A stretch of DNA of 64,000 bases from Impatiens glandulifera (Eukaryota > Streptophyta > Magnoliopsida > Ericales > Balsaminaceae): the NCBI RefSeq assembly GCF_907164915.1, contig NC_061869.1, forward strand, positions 11,333,721 to 11,397,720. The letters run 5' to 3'. Shown in pieces: positions 32,398 through 44,222 of the stretch. Both the position numbers and the translations under genes were made by a program. Positions within the stretch are counted from its first letter, which is position 1, and every line of letters begins with the position of its first letter. Under the pieces are notes generated by a model. The model saw only the letters and a list, made by a program, of their open reading frames with translations, had not been told where the DNA came from and ran no database searches.

Positions 32398-33920
32398 GAT
32401 GGGCCTGCTTACTTCATTGAAGAATCGAGGCGTATATAGTGCAGCAAGTGTGGGAACTCACATATATGAGTTTGCACCAATAGAAACAAGACTAAGGCGT
32501 CTAGATGGTGTCGGGTTGGTTTGATTTTCTGACCGACTGCAGTTGAAAGTAGAAACTTTATGACAGTATGCTATATTTGTGTTTCTCTCAGGATTGCTGT
32601 CAATATCATCAAGCAAAGGATGGAGATGGATGGGTGGAGTACAAGGGATCACTAGGCTTTGATGGCTCTCAAAAGAAGGTGCATTGTGATTCCATCACCA
32701 TTCCACCTCTTTTGTGTTTAATATTACAGTTTCTTTCTACATGCTTGGCGGTTAATGTTGGATATAGAAGTTTCCCTTATTACAGTTTTGTTTATCTTTT
32801 TGAATAAACACTTCTGTTTCTGAAACTGGATTTGCGAGAGAAACTGTTATTGAATTTCTAAATCTGTGAGAACAGAGGCCTTGTTTGATCACGTGTTATT
32901 TGAATAACCAACTAGTTAGTTCTAAATAGCCTTGTTTGATGCAAGTTATTGAAAATCATGTGTTTTTGGATAAGAAGACATTAGGGGTATAATAAAAATA
33001 TAACGAACAAACAGTTGATTCATTAAAAAAAAAGATTAGATTTCAGTTAATCATTTTTTTAGAAGATATTTTTGTTTTCCTATTTTCCTTTCAGTTATTG
33101 TAATAGCTTATTTAAATAGACATAGATATCAAAACAGTTATTTAAGATAATCAATACAACATCATGAACAATTATTGACTCAGTTGTTTGTTTTTCAAAT
33201 ACAGGGAATTTTGGTCTTTTTCTTGATGATTGAATGATGAGTAGATTGTTGATTGGATAGTAAGGTTATTTGAAATTAATCTCAAATAATCCACATCAAA
33301 CAAGGCCAAAACTTCATATGCACTCTGTGTCCAAATTTCCATATGTAATTCCATCTGGATCCACTTCTAGATGAGAAATCTAGTAGAAATGATGTTTGCA
33401 GTGAACACATAGTTTAGCTCTAATCTTCATTTGTTTCTTTTATAATTTGCTTTTTTGGGTGTATTTAGATGGAAATTCCCCGGGCTTTTGTTTGTGCTGA
33501 GAGCAAAATTTTTGATGTTTCGGAATGGGCAATTTGTCAGGTAAGTGTACCAAGCCACATTTTTACTAATCAGATTGATGGTGGAGAAATTTATGAGAAT
33601 ATTGCTGACCACCGATTGTATTGCAGCTTATGGAAAATGAGGCAGGGTTGTTTTGTTATATGCAGGGAATAGCTTGCAGGCCAAACACTCATCGGCCAAG
33701 CTTCCATGTGAACATGGTTGGTTTGGAGAAGACAAATTCCACGGGTGAGAGGAGTAATTCAAGCAGATACCCATGGGACTTGGATGCAGAAATGATGGAG
33801 GATGAAGAGGAAGAATTTGAGATGTGGCTACAAGAAGCTTTAGCCTCTGGTCTTTTCTGTGAAACTTCCAAACGTCGAAAAAGTTGGAGTCCCTTAGATG
33901 ATTGGAAGTCTTATCTATGA
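32398..33920 (+). pseudogene. 3' part of a DnaJ/Jiv-domain gene, introns retained
   Basis: Four exons are readable: 32398-32514, 32592-32678, 33469-33540 and 33666-33920. Donors are GT (GTTGGT, GTGCAT, GTAAGT) and acceptors AG. They encode a cysteine-rich stretch (CSKCGNSH, VCTNR, DCCQYHQAKDGDGWVEYKG), then EIPRAFVCAESKIFDVSEWA and ACRPNTHRPSFHVNMVGL. This matches the Jiv90 region of plant DnaJ proteins related to DNAJC14. An acidic segment and a SKRRKSWSPLDDWKSYL end follow. The upstream part with the J domain is absent. Exon 1 has TAG (32437-32439) and TGA (32467-32469) in frame, the latter where Trp would be expected. Retained introns mean capture at the DNA level. The downstream sequence to about 34320 probably includes the 3' UTR. 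Confidence 0.75.
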
Positions 33921-34462
33921 TTGGAAACATTTTTTTCCCTTTTCTTCCAGCAACATCCCCAATGATGTTACTTAAAATTGCCACACACGCTCTAAAAAGA
34001 ACAAAAGATTCATGTGGATGGTTGACAGCAGAACTCGAAAGAAAGACAAACTTTCGAAAGACAAACAGACGAAACTAGAATGAACCACCAGGTAGAGACA
34101 TTTGTTTTCCCTTTGTAAAATGTAAATACCTTTGCTGCCCCCTGATTGTTCATGTAGAAGGTTTTTTTTATTGAGTCTTGTCTTGTCATGGAAGAAGAAC
34201 ATCTCTTATTGTACATTAGTAGTCATACTTTTCTCTTTTGCATGCTCAGTAATAAAATTTACAGACAAGTTACTTTTTTATTTCCTTTATCCTGACCTGA
34301 ATCCTGAGATTTGCATATAGCTGAGCAATCAAGAAAAAGCAACAGAAGGAGAAAAACATTCAAGTTTTCTTTGATCATTGTAAGAAGTGAATACATAAAA
34401 AGAACCCATAATAATCAAAAGGAGAGAAACAGTAGCATTATTATTAAAGAAGAAGAGTGATT

Positions 34463-34957
34463 TTAAACAGATAGCTCAGTCTTTGAAACTAGAATACCAT
34501 CACTGTCAGCATAAAGCCATTCACCATTGGATATAAAGGTACCAGCCATATGAACAGGAACATGCTTTTCACCAAGACCCTTCTTATAAGATTTCTAAGG
34601 ATGAGATGCCAAAGCTCTAACCCCAATATCATAGTTATTGATCTCATCTACATCTCTGATGCATCCATTCACAATTATCCCTGCCCATCCCATGTTTTGG
34701 GCTAACTGTCCTAAATTCCCTCCAACCAAAGCACACCTAAGGCTTCCTCCACCATCTATCACAAGAACTCTTCCATCTCCCCTAGTTTCAAGAAGCTCTC
34801 TTACTAATACATTGTCTTCAAACACCTTTAGAGTCACAATTGGCCCTGAAAATGCTCTGCACTGCCCTTATACTTGGAAAATAGGCTGCAACACCCGCAA
34901 ATCGCTTCCAAGAAGGGCTGCATTAGAATCACAAAGCTCTGCGGTTGCCAATGCCAT
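34463..34957 (-). pseudogene. HMG/CHA aldolase (RraA-like) pseudogene
   Basis: A full-length frame of 164 codons, close to the family's usual length of about 166. From the ATG at 34957 it reads [92 protein letters not shown]. The G-G-N and G-C-I-R-D elements are the substrate and metal site of the RraA-like fold. Plant members are putative 4-hydroxy-4-methyl-2-oxoglutarate aldolases, also resembling the bacterial RNase E inhibitor RraA. Two stops break it: TAA (34870-34868) after FQV and TAG (34597-34595) after ASHP. It lies inside the copy-A insertion, in the opposite orientation to the DnaJ fragment. Confidence 0.82.
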
Positions 34958-35086
34958 CTCCCTCCTACCAATTGCGTATTCAACTCATCTTTTTATCAGT
35001 TTGGTTATTAAGAATTTAAGATAAGAAGACCAAAACAACTACTAATTTAACCGAACAGACAGACTAAAACAACTACTTGTATATAT

Positions 35087-35204
35087 CCCACGCCTCACGC
35101 CCCACGCCCAAGCCCCACGCCCAAGTCCACGCCCAAGCCCAAGTCCACGCCCAAGCCCAAGTCCACGCCCAAGCCCAAGTCCACGCCCAACCCCCACGCC
35201 CCAA
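35087..35204. repeat. GC-rich minisatellite, right (inverted to 31975)
   Basis: Starts CCCACGCCTCACGCCCCACG, then about four units of the 18-base AAGTCCACGCCCAAGCCC. It is the complement-strand version of the left array. Confidence 0.85.
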
Positions 35205-35703
35205 ACTATATCATTCTCATCATTTCAAACAATAAACATAAACTAAAACCCTAAAACCCTAAAACATTTCATACTCAACATGCAAGAGAGGGAGGAGTAG
35301 ACGAACTAACCTCAGATATACTGGGCGAACGTCGGGGAGTCGGGCTAGAAGCATCCGGGGCTTGGCGATCGTCGAAGAGGCTGGCTGGAAGCGTCTTGGC
35401 TATCTCGTCGGGGCTCGAGGGGTTGGGCGTCTTGGCAAACGTCGGGATGGCGAGTAGGAGGAGGGCTGGGCAGAAACCAGCTTGGGGGAAGGAGAGCGGG
35501 GAAGGGGAAGTGTAACGGTCGGGAAGGGAAGCGGGGCTGGGAGAAAAAGAAAAGAAAAAAAAAAGGAAAAGAAAAAAAAGAGAAAAGGTTACTAAGGGTA
35601 TAATCGGAATTTTTTTATAAAAAAGGTTAAAAATCAAAATGGTTTTTTTGGAGGTTAAATATGAAAAATAGGGTCTTTTAAGGGTCATATTATCAAATTT
35701 CCC
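35205..35703. other. Right arm of the gene-capturing insertion
   Basis: Begins with a short AAACCCTAAAACCCTAAAAC telomere-like word (about 35245). A strongly GC-rich purine-biased stretch (35280-35550) then passes through an A/G run to the MULE-type end at 35703. An open frame of 137 codons on the minus strand here has no domain signal and looks like composition effect. Confidence 0.45.
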
Positions 35704-36954
35704 GATGAAAAATGTGGGTTAGAAAAGATATGTGGTTCGGTGATGGGATAGAGCTCACTTCGACTCCCATCTCATAAACACGTCTCGTCTTTCAATCTTG
35801 TACAGAAACCTAAATAAAATTAAATTCAATAGAAACATAGTTGTCAGTTGTAATTTTTTTAACTGACTAAATTTTAATAAGCTTAAGGGGGGGCATAAAT
35901 GACATTTTTTTTTTAGAAAATGGAGGATGAGAAGACTCTACATTTGTGGACCATAACCACAAATTGAAATTGATTGACAATTACCAACAGTTATACCACG
36001 TTGGAACCTAAGATTTCGAATTAAGGTGAATTTAAAAAAAATTTAAGGTGGACTTAAAATAATAACGAGAAAATTTTGAAAAAAACAAGTATATAAAAGT
36101 AAATTTTTATCATTTTTTTAATAATTAAATAAAATCTAATGTTATATTATCAATATATATTAGAAGTCAAACAATATTAAGTCATCATTTTTAATAAACA
36201 AATTAGTTTTAATAAAACAAACAATGATCATTTTTTTATTTTATAAATTCAATGTTTTTTTAATGATTTGTTATTTGATAATATCATGTTTAGACAATTG
36301 ATTAAGCATTTTTAGATGATTGATTTAAACCATAAAAACATTATATAAACTTTTATTTCATTTACACACTTGAATAGGTAAAACACATACATTCAAGTAA
36401 TTTCATGTATAAATATTCTTCAACACATTAATTTGATTTTGATGTAGATTATTTGACACTTGATCTATGGCTTGAATCCATTGTGGGTTTAAAATTGTTT
36501 GCTAAACATTTATATTTAAGAATTTGATTAATATTATCTAAAAATTTGATTTTTGCAAGTTTGAAATAAATGGAAAAGAAGTTTGTGAATAACTTAACTT
36601 CGATATAAAAAATTCATAATACATTAATAAAATTATACTTTTAATACCTAAAAATATTTATTATCTATTAAAATATATTTTTTAAATCTAACGTTGAAGA
36701 ATTAAATTTAGTTATAAAAATATAACAAAAATAAATCTAAATTTAATCTTCAATTTAAATTAACTACCAATTATATAATAATATAATAATAATAAATATT
36801 AGTTAATTTAAACTTAATTAATAAAAAATACTCTTTTTTTTTTAATTTTTTGAACAATTCAAGTTATCATCTTGCAAATCTTGCAAAAATAATGAATAAT
36901 ATGGGTTGAGTATTACTTAGGTAACCCAAATTAAATTTTAGTTTATAACACATT
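35704..36954. other. End of duplication copy A and spacer
   Basis: 35704 to about 36000 matches 60941-61215. After that the sequence is unique AT-rich spacer with no gene. Confidence 0.6.
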
Positions 36955-37690
36955 TATTATGTTTTTTACTCGTTTAATGTTTAATACGTTTTTATCGCGG
37001 TTGACACATTTTGATCCGTTTAACAATTATTTTATTAATTTTATCTAATTTAATACGTTTAGACTTATTTAACACATGTTTAACTCGCTTGTTTTGACTT
37101 GCTTAATATGTTTTTAGTTTTAACAAGTATGTAACTTATTTTAATCTATTTTATACGTTTTTGGCATGTTTGCACGTTTAACATGTTTTGACACGTTTAA
37201 TATGTTTTGATATGTTTAACACGTTTTTTTTGCACGTTTAACACATTTTGACATGTTTAACTTGTTTTTCACATGTTTAACACATTTTATACGTTTTTGA
37301 CATGTTTAACATGTTTTTGACATAATTAACATGTTTTGACACGTTTAACATATTTTTGACACATATAATATTTTTTGGGCACGTTTAACATATTTTGGCA
37401 CGTTTAACCGTTTTTTTGCACGGTTAACACATTTTGGCACATATAACATGTTTTAGCACGTTTAATACATTTTGACACATTTTAACACGTTTTAGCACGT
37501 TTAACACATTCTTGCACGTTTAACATATTTTGGCCGTTTAATTTTTTTTGACATGTTTAACATGTTTTGGTCCTTTTAACACATTTATGACATATTTAAC
37601 ATTCTTGATCTGTTTATTTTTTTTTTGCTCCGTCTAATATGTATTTGACATTATTATACAATTTTTTGATCCGTTTAGCATAATTTTGAT
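36955..37690. repeat. Degenerate ACGTTTAACACG minisatellite, one orientation
   Basis: About 740 bases of imperfect short units such as GTTTAACACGTTTTTGACAT, TTTGGCACGTTTAACA and TTTGACACGTTTAAT. Units are around 20 bases with frequent length changes. All lie in the same orientation, unlike 62030-63770. Confidence 0.75.
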
Positions 37691-38071
37691 TTATTTGAAA
37701 TTATTTTGACATTTTAATTAATAAATTAACTGAAGAAAATAATATGTGAGATTAATATGAATTATTTAAAATATATTTAAACCATTTCTTCTAAATAATG
37801 TTTTGAATATGATAAATTCTATTAATTTTTAGAAACAAATTAATTCATTAAAGATTTTTAAAATAATATTGATATGTTAATTTTTTATGGCTATACTTTA
37901 ATTAATAAATATATTATTAATGAGTTTTAAAATTTTCTAACTATTTTTTATTTGACTGTAATATAAATCAACGTAATAAAAATCAAGAGAATATATTGAA
38001 GTTGAAATATGATTAGTTTATATTTGATTAATAAAAGATAATTAAATTAATTTAATTTGGTAATCCTAACT
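37691..38071. other. AT-rich spacer between duplication copies
   Basis: No feature is seen. Confidence 0.5.
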
Positions 38072-38830
38072 AACAGTTTCTCAAATTAACCTTGTTTGAC
38101 GTTCATTTTCCTAAACTAACTTAGTTTATTCATTTATTCTCAAACTAACCTAGTTTACTATTCAAACACAGTTTATTATTTTTTTATTATATATATAGAT
38201 ATATATTTAAATTATTATTTATATAAATAAATATTTATATTTTGATATATATTTAAATTATTATTTTTATAAATTTGATTATTTATATTTTGATATATAA
38301 TTTAAATTATTTTTTTATAAATTTAATTATTTATATTTTAATATATATATATTTTAATTTCAAATTTATTATATATATATATTTACATATATATGTGGCA
38401 GTATGATTTTCATCCCTATAATTTTTTTTTATTATTCAAATTATTATTTATATTTATTGGGTTGTCTTTTATTAAAATAACTTTGACAACTTTTCATTTA
38501 AATTATTATTTATATTTATTGGGTTGTCTTTTATTAAAATAATTTTGACAACTTTTCATTGTGATATAATTTCACAATAAAATTTGTATCAACCCTAAAA
38601 ATTGATAAAATTTTTATTGTGAAATTATATCACAACGAAAAGTTGTCAAAATTATTTTAATAAAAGACAACCCAATAAATATAAATAATAATTTGAATGA
38701 AAAATTGTCAAAATTATTTTAATAAAAGACAACCCAATAAATATAAATAATAATTTGAATAGTAAAAAAAAATTATGGGAATGAAAATCATACTGCCACA
38801 CATATATATATATATAATAAATTTGAAATG

Positions 38831-38870
<40 letters not shown>

Positions 38871-39140
38871 TATAAATAATTAAATTTATAAAAAATAATT
38901 TAAATTATATATTCAAATATAAATAATCAAATTTATAAAAATAATAATTTAAAATATATATCAAAATATAAATAATTTAGTTTATATAAATGATAATTTA
39001 AATATATATATATATAATAAATTTGAAAGGTAAAAAAAAACTGAGTTTAAATAGTAAACTAGATTAATTTAGGAATAAATGGACAAATTAGGTTAGTTTG
39101 AGAAAGTGAACGTCAAACAATGTTAGTTTGGGAAACTGTT
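38072..39140. mobile_element. 1.07-kb palindromic foldback element
   Basis: Outer ends ACAGTTTCTCAAATTAACCT (38073) and its near complement GGTTAGTTTG...GAAACTGT (to 39140) are inverted. Inner parts are too: CAAATTATTATTTATATTTA against TAAATATAAATAATAATTTG, and ATTTCACAATAAAATTTGTA against the mirror sequence near 38620. Each arm is about 520 bp with duplicated AAAAGTTGTCAAAATTATTT blocks; the centre is near 38600. Copy A keeps only the right-arm half (19437 to about 20770, split by the organellar insertion). Confidence 0.65.
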
Positions 39141-39174
39141 CCCCACCAAAGTAAATCAACCAATTTCATCGGTC

Positions 39175-39552
39175 CTAACTCAAGATATCATATTTTATAG
39201 TTTTGATTTTATCATCGCCCGATTTCAGTTCATTATTACAAATCACAACTTTGTCGAGTTCTCTTAAACGACTCATGATTGAGCCCGTATCCGTTGAAAA
39301 TGTATTCTCCTCAACTGCAAGTTTCGTGTTACGCATTTTAAACGAGATATCTCGTGGAATAAGAATCTTTGATTGAAAGTTGATGGCCTCAAAATGCACC
39401 ACTTGACTTACGAACGACCTAACATGAGTTATAGATCGAGCAATGAAGTATAATGGAATGTTACATTCGTAGCTTTCCAAAGGTTGATCACTCAATTGAG
39501 TATTACTCAAAGTTATGATATTTTTTAAGTAGAGCCTATTGTCATTTGGCAA
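39175..39552 (-). CDS. Unrecognised ORF, copy B
   Basis: An open frame of 125 codons, the longer version of the frame at 20788-21108. It begins MPNDNRLYLKNIITLSNTQL and continues through IPLYFIARSITH and HFEAINFQSKILI to a Lys-rich end. No signal peptide, membrane helix or known motif is recognised. The upstream sequence has further coding-like but stop-broken stretches, so this may be the last open part of a decayed gene. It is listed because it is shared by both copies; expression is uncertain. Confidence 0.25.
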   Translation of the reverse strand: MPNDNRLYLKNIITLSNTQLSDQPLESYECNIPLYFIARSITHVRSFVSQVVHFEAINFQSKILIPRDISFKMRNTKLAVEENTFSTDTGSIMSRLRELDKVVICNNELKSGDDKIKTIKYDILS

Positions 39553-40007
39553 CTACAACTTAGCCAATTCAAACTAATTCAAACTGTGACTTCACTGAGG
39601 TCTACCAATCAACTCAAGATGAATTAGAGGTTGGTATTGGTACCATTGGAAATGTGTGTCTCTTGAATACAATTTCAGTAGTAAATTTAAAATCTAAGAT
39701 GGACCATAGCTCCGCAATCTTTAAATTAACACAGACTATTTATTTCGGACACACTTCCGTACATGTGACCTTATGTGGGATTTAGGCCAATTTGGGAAGC
39801 CTATTTGGTGTAAAAAAAATCTAAGAGAAAGACATTTTCAATAGTAAGTCGATAACTCAAAATGTTTGAGTGTGGCTAAAGTTAGGAATGTTAGAAGGGA
39901 AGTTATCTTAGATTTCACGGAATTTGGGAGGTTGGAAACAATTTCATTCGAAATATATGGATGTGAGATAACTTCTTGAATTAGAATTACCTTATTTGCA
40001 TTATTAC

Positions 40008-40798
40008 CAAAGTTGTCAAATCGCGAGTTAACTCGAAAACTCGAATGAGTTTACGAGTCGACTTAACAAAAACGAGTCAAGAGTCTAAGAAACTCGTTTA
40101 AAAATAAAATCGTAGTGAAGTTGCGATTTAACTCGTTCAAATCGATAAGTTTAATAAAATCACAATTTTACCTTATAAGTTCTTTTTTGATCTTTTGTTG
40201 TCTGCAGATCTGTAAAGAAGAGTGAGAAGTAGACTCAATTATTATTAATAAAGAGGAATCGATCGACAAAGAGGATAAAAAAAAAGAAATGCCATTGAAA
40301 GATCTGTGTGATCCCGATGCGAAATGAATGAAATAAGGAGAGAGAATAAAACGAAAAAAATGAATAATTAGGGTTTATAAAATTAATATATAATCTTTTG
40401 AATAATAAATATTAACTTTATTTGGTTATTTATTATTTTATTATATATATATATATATATATATAAATATGAATATATATTTTTAAAATTACTAAATAAA
40501 ATAATTTTATTTTGTATATATATATAATTTAATAACTAATATTTTTAAATAAAAGTTTAAGTATACTATATATTTATATTACAAATTATAAATTTATTTG
40601 ATATTTTAGAACATACTAATATTTTATTAAATAATTATGTTTATTCATTTATATATTATTTAAAAAATTATATTCTTAATCATTCATGTAAATAAATATT
40701 ATTTTAGATAAATTCTTACGATTTTGAATAAAATTTTGATTTTACGAGTTTATATATGTAAAATGATTTTACGTAAACTTTCTATTTTCAAAGTCTTA
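40008..40798. mobile_element. hAT-like MITE, copy B
   Basis: Counterpart of 21597-22384. The left end CAAAGTTGTCAAATCGCGAG and flanks ATTATTAC (40000-40007) and ATCACTAC (40799-40806) are kept. The right terminal repeat is more decayed (TATTTTCAAAGTCTTA). Confidence 0.55.
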
Positions 40799-40806
40799 AT
40801 CACTAC

Positions 40807-41650
40807 TATTCGAGTTTTATGATATTTTTAATAAATGAATGTCCAAATTGATCCTCATTTAAACACATTTTCTTTTTCTCGAAATTTCATCGAATTCGAG
40901 ATCCTTCATTCAATTTTAGGCTGAGAGCTTTTAAAGAGGTCTGATCCAGCTTTTCAGAACACCGAAAATGAAAAAAAAATAAATAAAATATATATATATA
41001 TATAGTTCCATAATGAAGCCTAGACAATTTGTTTTTTTACTGTTGAACACCTTTGCTGATTTTTTTAAGGAATTTGGAGCTCCGCCCCTTGACCAGTCAA
41101 GCGTGTTGACTTGGTGTTGACTCATGTTGACTCGCCTTTAAATAGTCCGAGTTGACTCGTTCTCAACTATGTTTGACATTGATGGTTGACTTCCACTTCT
41201 CCCTTGCGAGTGGGTGTCACGCTCCGACGCCCGGCCGCCACGCGCTGACTACATGGTGGTTTTTCGGCGGTCTTTTATTTATTTATTTTTTTCTCTTTGC
41301 TTTCGGAGCACTCTCCTGAAAAAAAACATTATTACAATAAATCTTTACGATTTTTTTGAGTATTATACTCCATCATTATGATTTTCGAGTCGTATGACGT
41401 GTTTGTGTGCCAAATTTTGAATATTTTTGAAATATAATGTTTGGATAACTCGAAATAAGTTTAAAGAGCCCGTTTGTATATTATATATTTATTTTAAATA
41501 TTATAATAGTATTTGTGGATGAACATTGTACTAAACTGAATACATTTATTTTAATTATTTGGGTATAAAAATGATTTCTATTGTTATATTTGCGTGCTGT
41601 ATTAATTTTTTTAAAATAATTTTTCTTTTAATTAGTTTGTAATTTTTTTT
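40807..41650. other. Duplicated spacer, no gene seen
   Basis: Counterpart of 22393 to about 23070, including the GTTGACTC-rich, GC-richer patch (41090-41260). Confidence 0.5.
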
Positions 41651-42435
41651 ATCGTCATTTAAGTTTAAACGACTCTTATTTATATTATTTTGCGTTAATT
41701 ATTTTTTAAAATAAATATGTATAAGTTTATTTATATATCCAATTACAATTCTCACTGTGAGATATTAGGGTAAGGCATATGACTCCTTCATAATAACACT
41801 TAAAATATATATTTTTTTAATAATATAATACTACTGTTATTTAACCAATTAAATTTGTAAAAACAAATACAAATTTATTATATATATAATAGAACAAACC
41901 TTATAACTACTTAAATTAAAATATATATATATATATTTTCGCTTAAAGCACACAATTAAGCTGTAATGGCCTCAACAATTTTTAGAATAATCAATTTATA
42001 TATTTATCTCCAAAATCCAAATGATATAAAATTGCCTCATTTTATATTAATTATATCCCTAAATTCTATAAATAATTATCTGCATTGATTAATAAAAAGA
42101 ATTAAGTTCAAGTTTTTATATTTATTTTAAGAATTGAACCTCACTCATTTTCAACGGTAATAAAAAAGATATACTATTCGATTCTCATTAAAAACATTAT
42201 AATATGATTTAAAGAAATTTGAACATCACCCGATTAAGTCTTGGTAAAAATCATTCATGTTATATTTTCCATGAAAATCAAAGTTATTTGATGTATTCAA
42301 AACTTTCAATTTAATTTAGTAGGTCAAATGTGAATAATCAATCAAAAACTAATTTAATTCAAGTCACCTCAAAAGCAAGTTTTATAACTAATTCAATTTT
42401 ATTCATTTTCCTAATATTTTAAAGGTTTTATAATT

Positions 42436-42560
42436 GAATCCCACTAAGATAGCTCAGTGGTAAGAGTCAACTTAAAAGATCAAAAACCACGAGTTCGATT
42501 CTACCTATAAACGTTTTGAGTTTAAATGGAGTGTCATGACTGTGGGGTGTCATTCTAGTT
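42436..42560 (+). repeat. tRNA-derived SINE-like element, copy B unit 1
   Basis: A box TAGCTCAGTGG (42450-42460) and B box GAGTTCGATTC (42491-42501), the best preserved of the three copies. Confidence 0.75.
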
Positions 42561-42718
42561 CTCCTTTAATTCCAAAAACAAACTAAATTCTAATCTAGTT
42601 TCATGGCAATATAAATGATTATTTAAATTTCTCTTGGATCAAATCCTCCAAATCAAATTAACTAGACAATTCTTAGTTCATACAACAAATCATTCTTCAT
42701 TGATTAACTTTTTCATCA

Positions 42719-43071
42719 GAACGGACTCGTATAAAGAGAGAATTCAAAATGAAAAACAATAATACTCATCACCCTTTTCAATACAATCTCCTTTTATCGT
42801 TAGAAAAAGAGGAAGAGGAAGGGGAAGAAGACCTCTCAATAAAGATAGATGACATGCGAAAATCCCAAACTGGGATGATTAGGTTTGAACGTAGTCTTTT
42901 CTATTTGTAATCTCTATTTTTTTAGAATGTATGAATGCTACTCATCAGTTTTTTTTAGGGTCTTTTGATTGTCATCCTTAATCATAGCTAGGATTTGTCT
43001 AGCTTTGATTTCTGATCCTCGCACTTTTAAGATTTTAATGAAATGGTTTTAACAGTTTCACCCCTAAAAAA
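42719..43071 (+). mobile_element. 5'-truncated LINE-like insertion
   Basis: The insertion of 353 bp is flanked by a 13-bp direct duplication AACTTTTTCATCA (42706-42718 and 43072-43084). It ends with AATGAAATGGTTTTAACAG, then CACCCCTAAAAAAA, an A-rich 3' end typical of plant LINE elements. The neighbouring tandem unit (44625) and copy A (24150) keep the uninterrupted site. No reverse transcriptase is left. Confidence 0.75.
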
Positions 43072-43768
43072 AACTTTTTCATCACAACATACATTTATAT
43101 ATCAATTCGTGTTTAAGTTTAAAACACATTCATTTTTATTATTTGTGTTAATTATTTTTAAAATAAATATGTAAAAGTTTATTTATATATCCAATTACAA
43201 ATTGTCACTCTAAGATCAGGGTAAGGCCATCTGACTCCTTCATAATAACACTTAAAATAATTTTTTTAATAATATAATAGTACTGTTATTTAATCAATTA
43301 AATTTGTAAAAACAAATACAAATTTATTATATATATATAATAGAACAAACCTTATAACTACTAAATTAAAATATATACATGTATATACATTTTTCGGTTA
43401 AAGCACACAATCCTTCAAGAAACTGTAATGCCTCAACAATTTTTAGAATAATCAATTTAAATATTAATCTCCAAAATCCAAATGATATAAAATTGCCTTA
43501 TTTTATATTAATAATATCCCTAAATTCTATAAATAATTATCCGCATTGATTAATACAAAGAATTAAGTTAAGTTTTATATTTATTTTGAGAATTGAACAT
43601 GACTCATTTTTAACGGTAATAAAAAATATATATAATTCGATTCTCACTCAAACACTATAATATAATTTAAAGAAATTTGAACATCACACGAATAAATCTT
43701 GGTAAAAATCATTCATCTTATATTTTACAATGAAAATCAAAGTTATTTATGTATTCAAAACTTTCAAT

Positions 43769-44222
43769 GTACCGGATCATAGATCTGTACTCAAAGGGGA
43801 GAAATCAAAGGTAGTTAATAAAAGGGTCTCTAACTCTTGCCACTCATTAAGGACTAAAAGACCACCTTCAATATTCCAAGGAGCTTTCTCCAACACAGCC
43901 ATTTTGTCATCCATAGTAGAAACAAATAAACAAAACAAGTTGTCACTTTCCTAGACAGCACCCGACCAACAAGACAGATTTTAACACCATTAGTTCCATC
44001 ATTTGGCTCCACGAGAAAGCCACCTTATGTGAAAAACACAGCTGACTATCACCGAGCTATTTTCTGCTTTCAGCTATAGATACTTTTAGGCCAACTAAGA
44101 GGAAAAGCTCGATAGGAAGAAAGATCAGCAGGGTTTATGCACAAAAGAATACAGAAAAGAAGATGAAGCTTATAGAAAGAGGAAGATTCAGTGAGCAAAA
44201 CAAGGAAAAAACAGGAAATGAA
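43769..44222 (-). mobile_element. Insertion with DUF4283-like coding remnant
   Basis: Splits the CTTTCAATTTAATTTAG sequence that is continuous in copy A. On the minus strand it reads LVGRVLSRK near 43970, then MDDKMAVLEKAPWNIEGGLL and VLNEWQELE (about 43930-43810). This is the pattern of DUF4283 domains found in plant LINE ORF1-like and zinc-knuckle proteins. Frames are partly broken. Target duplications are not clear, so the mode of insertion is unknown. Confidence 0.55.

Larger units (their letters stand above)
31968..35703. mobile_element. Gene-capturing insertion (Pack-MULE-like), copy A only
   Basis: The copia relic is interrupted at about 31967 and homology with copy B resumes at about 35704, so about 3.7 kb is specific to copy A. 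The right terminus, read as its reverse complement, starts GGGAAATTTGATAATATGAC, a MULE-type end like that of the element at 6614. The matching left end is not visible. About 75 bp of host sequence present in copy B (60866-60940) is also missing, so the left end was probably deleted. Inside are fragments of two unrelated genes, one with introns, bracketed by GC-rich minisatellites in inverted orientation. Confidence 0.6.
19437..36000. repeat. Segmental duplication, copy A
   Basis: Matches 38628-61215 in the same orientation across genes, repeats and plain spacer. The left limit is near the AAAAGTTGTCAAAATTATTT repeat (19449) and the right limit is near AATTACCAACAGTTATACCA (about 35980). Copy-specific changes are the organellar insertion (19902-20661), the gene-capturing insertion (31968-35703), and the absence of about 2.57 kb between 30517 and 30518. 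Shared spacer looks a few per cent diverged. Confidence 0.9.

Noticed and set aside
34638..35024. 128-codon plus ORF
   Set aside because: Antisense shadow of the aldolase pseudogene.
35275..35688. 137-codon minus ORF
   Set aside because: Phe run plus Ser/Pro-rich compositional translation across a GC-rich purine block and an A run; no domain.
36955..37690. Centromeric satellite
   Set aside because: Units are too short, too irregular and too few for a centromeric array; better explained as transposon-linked minisatellite.
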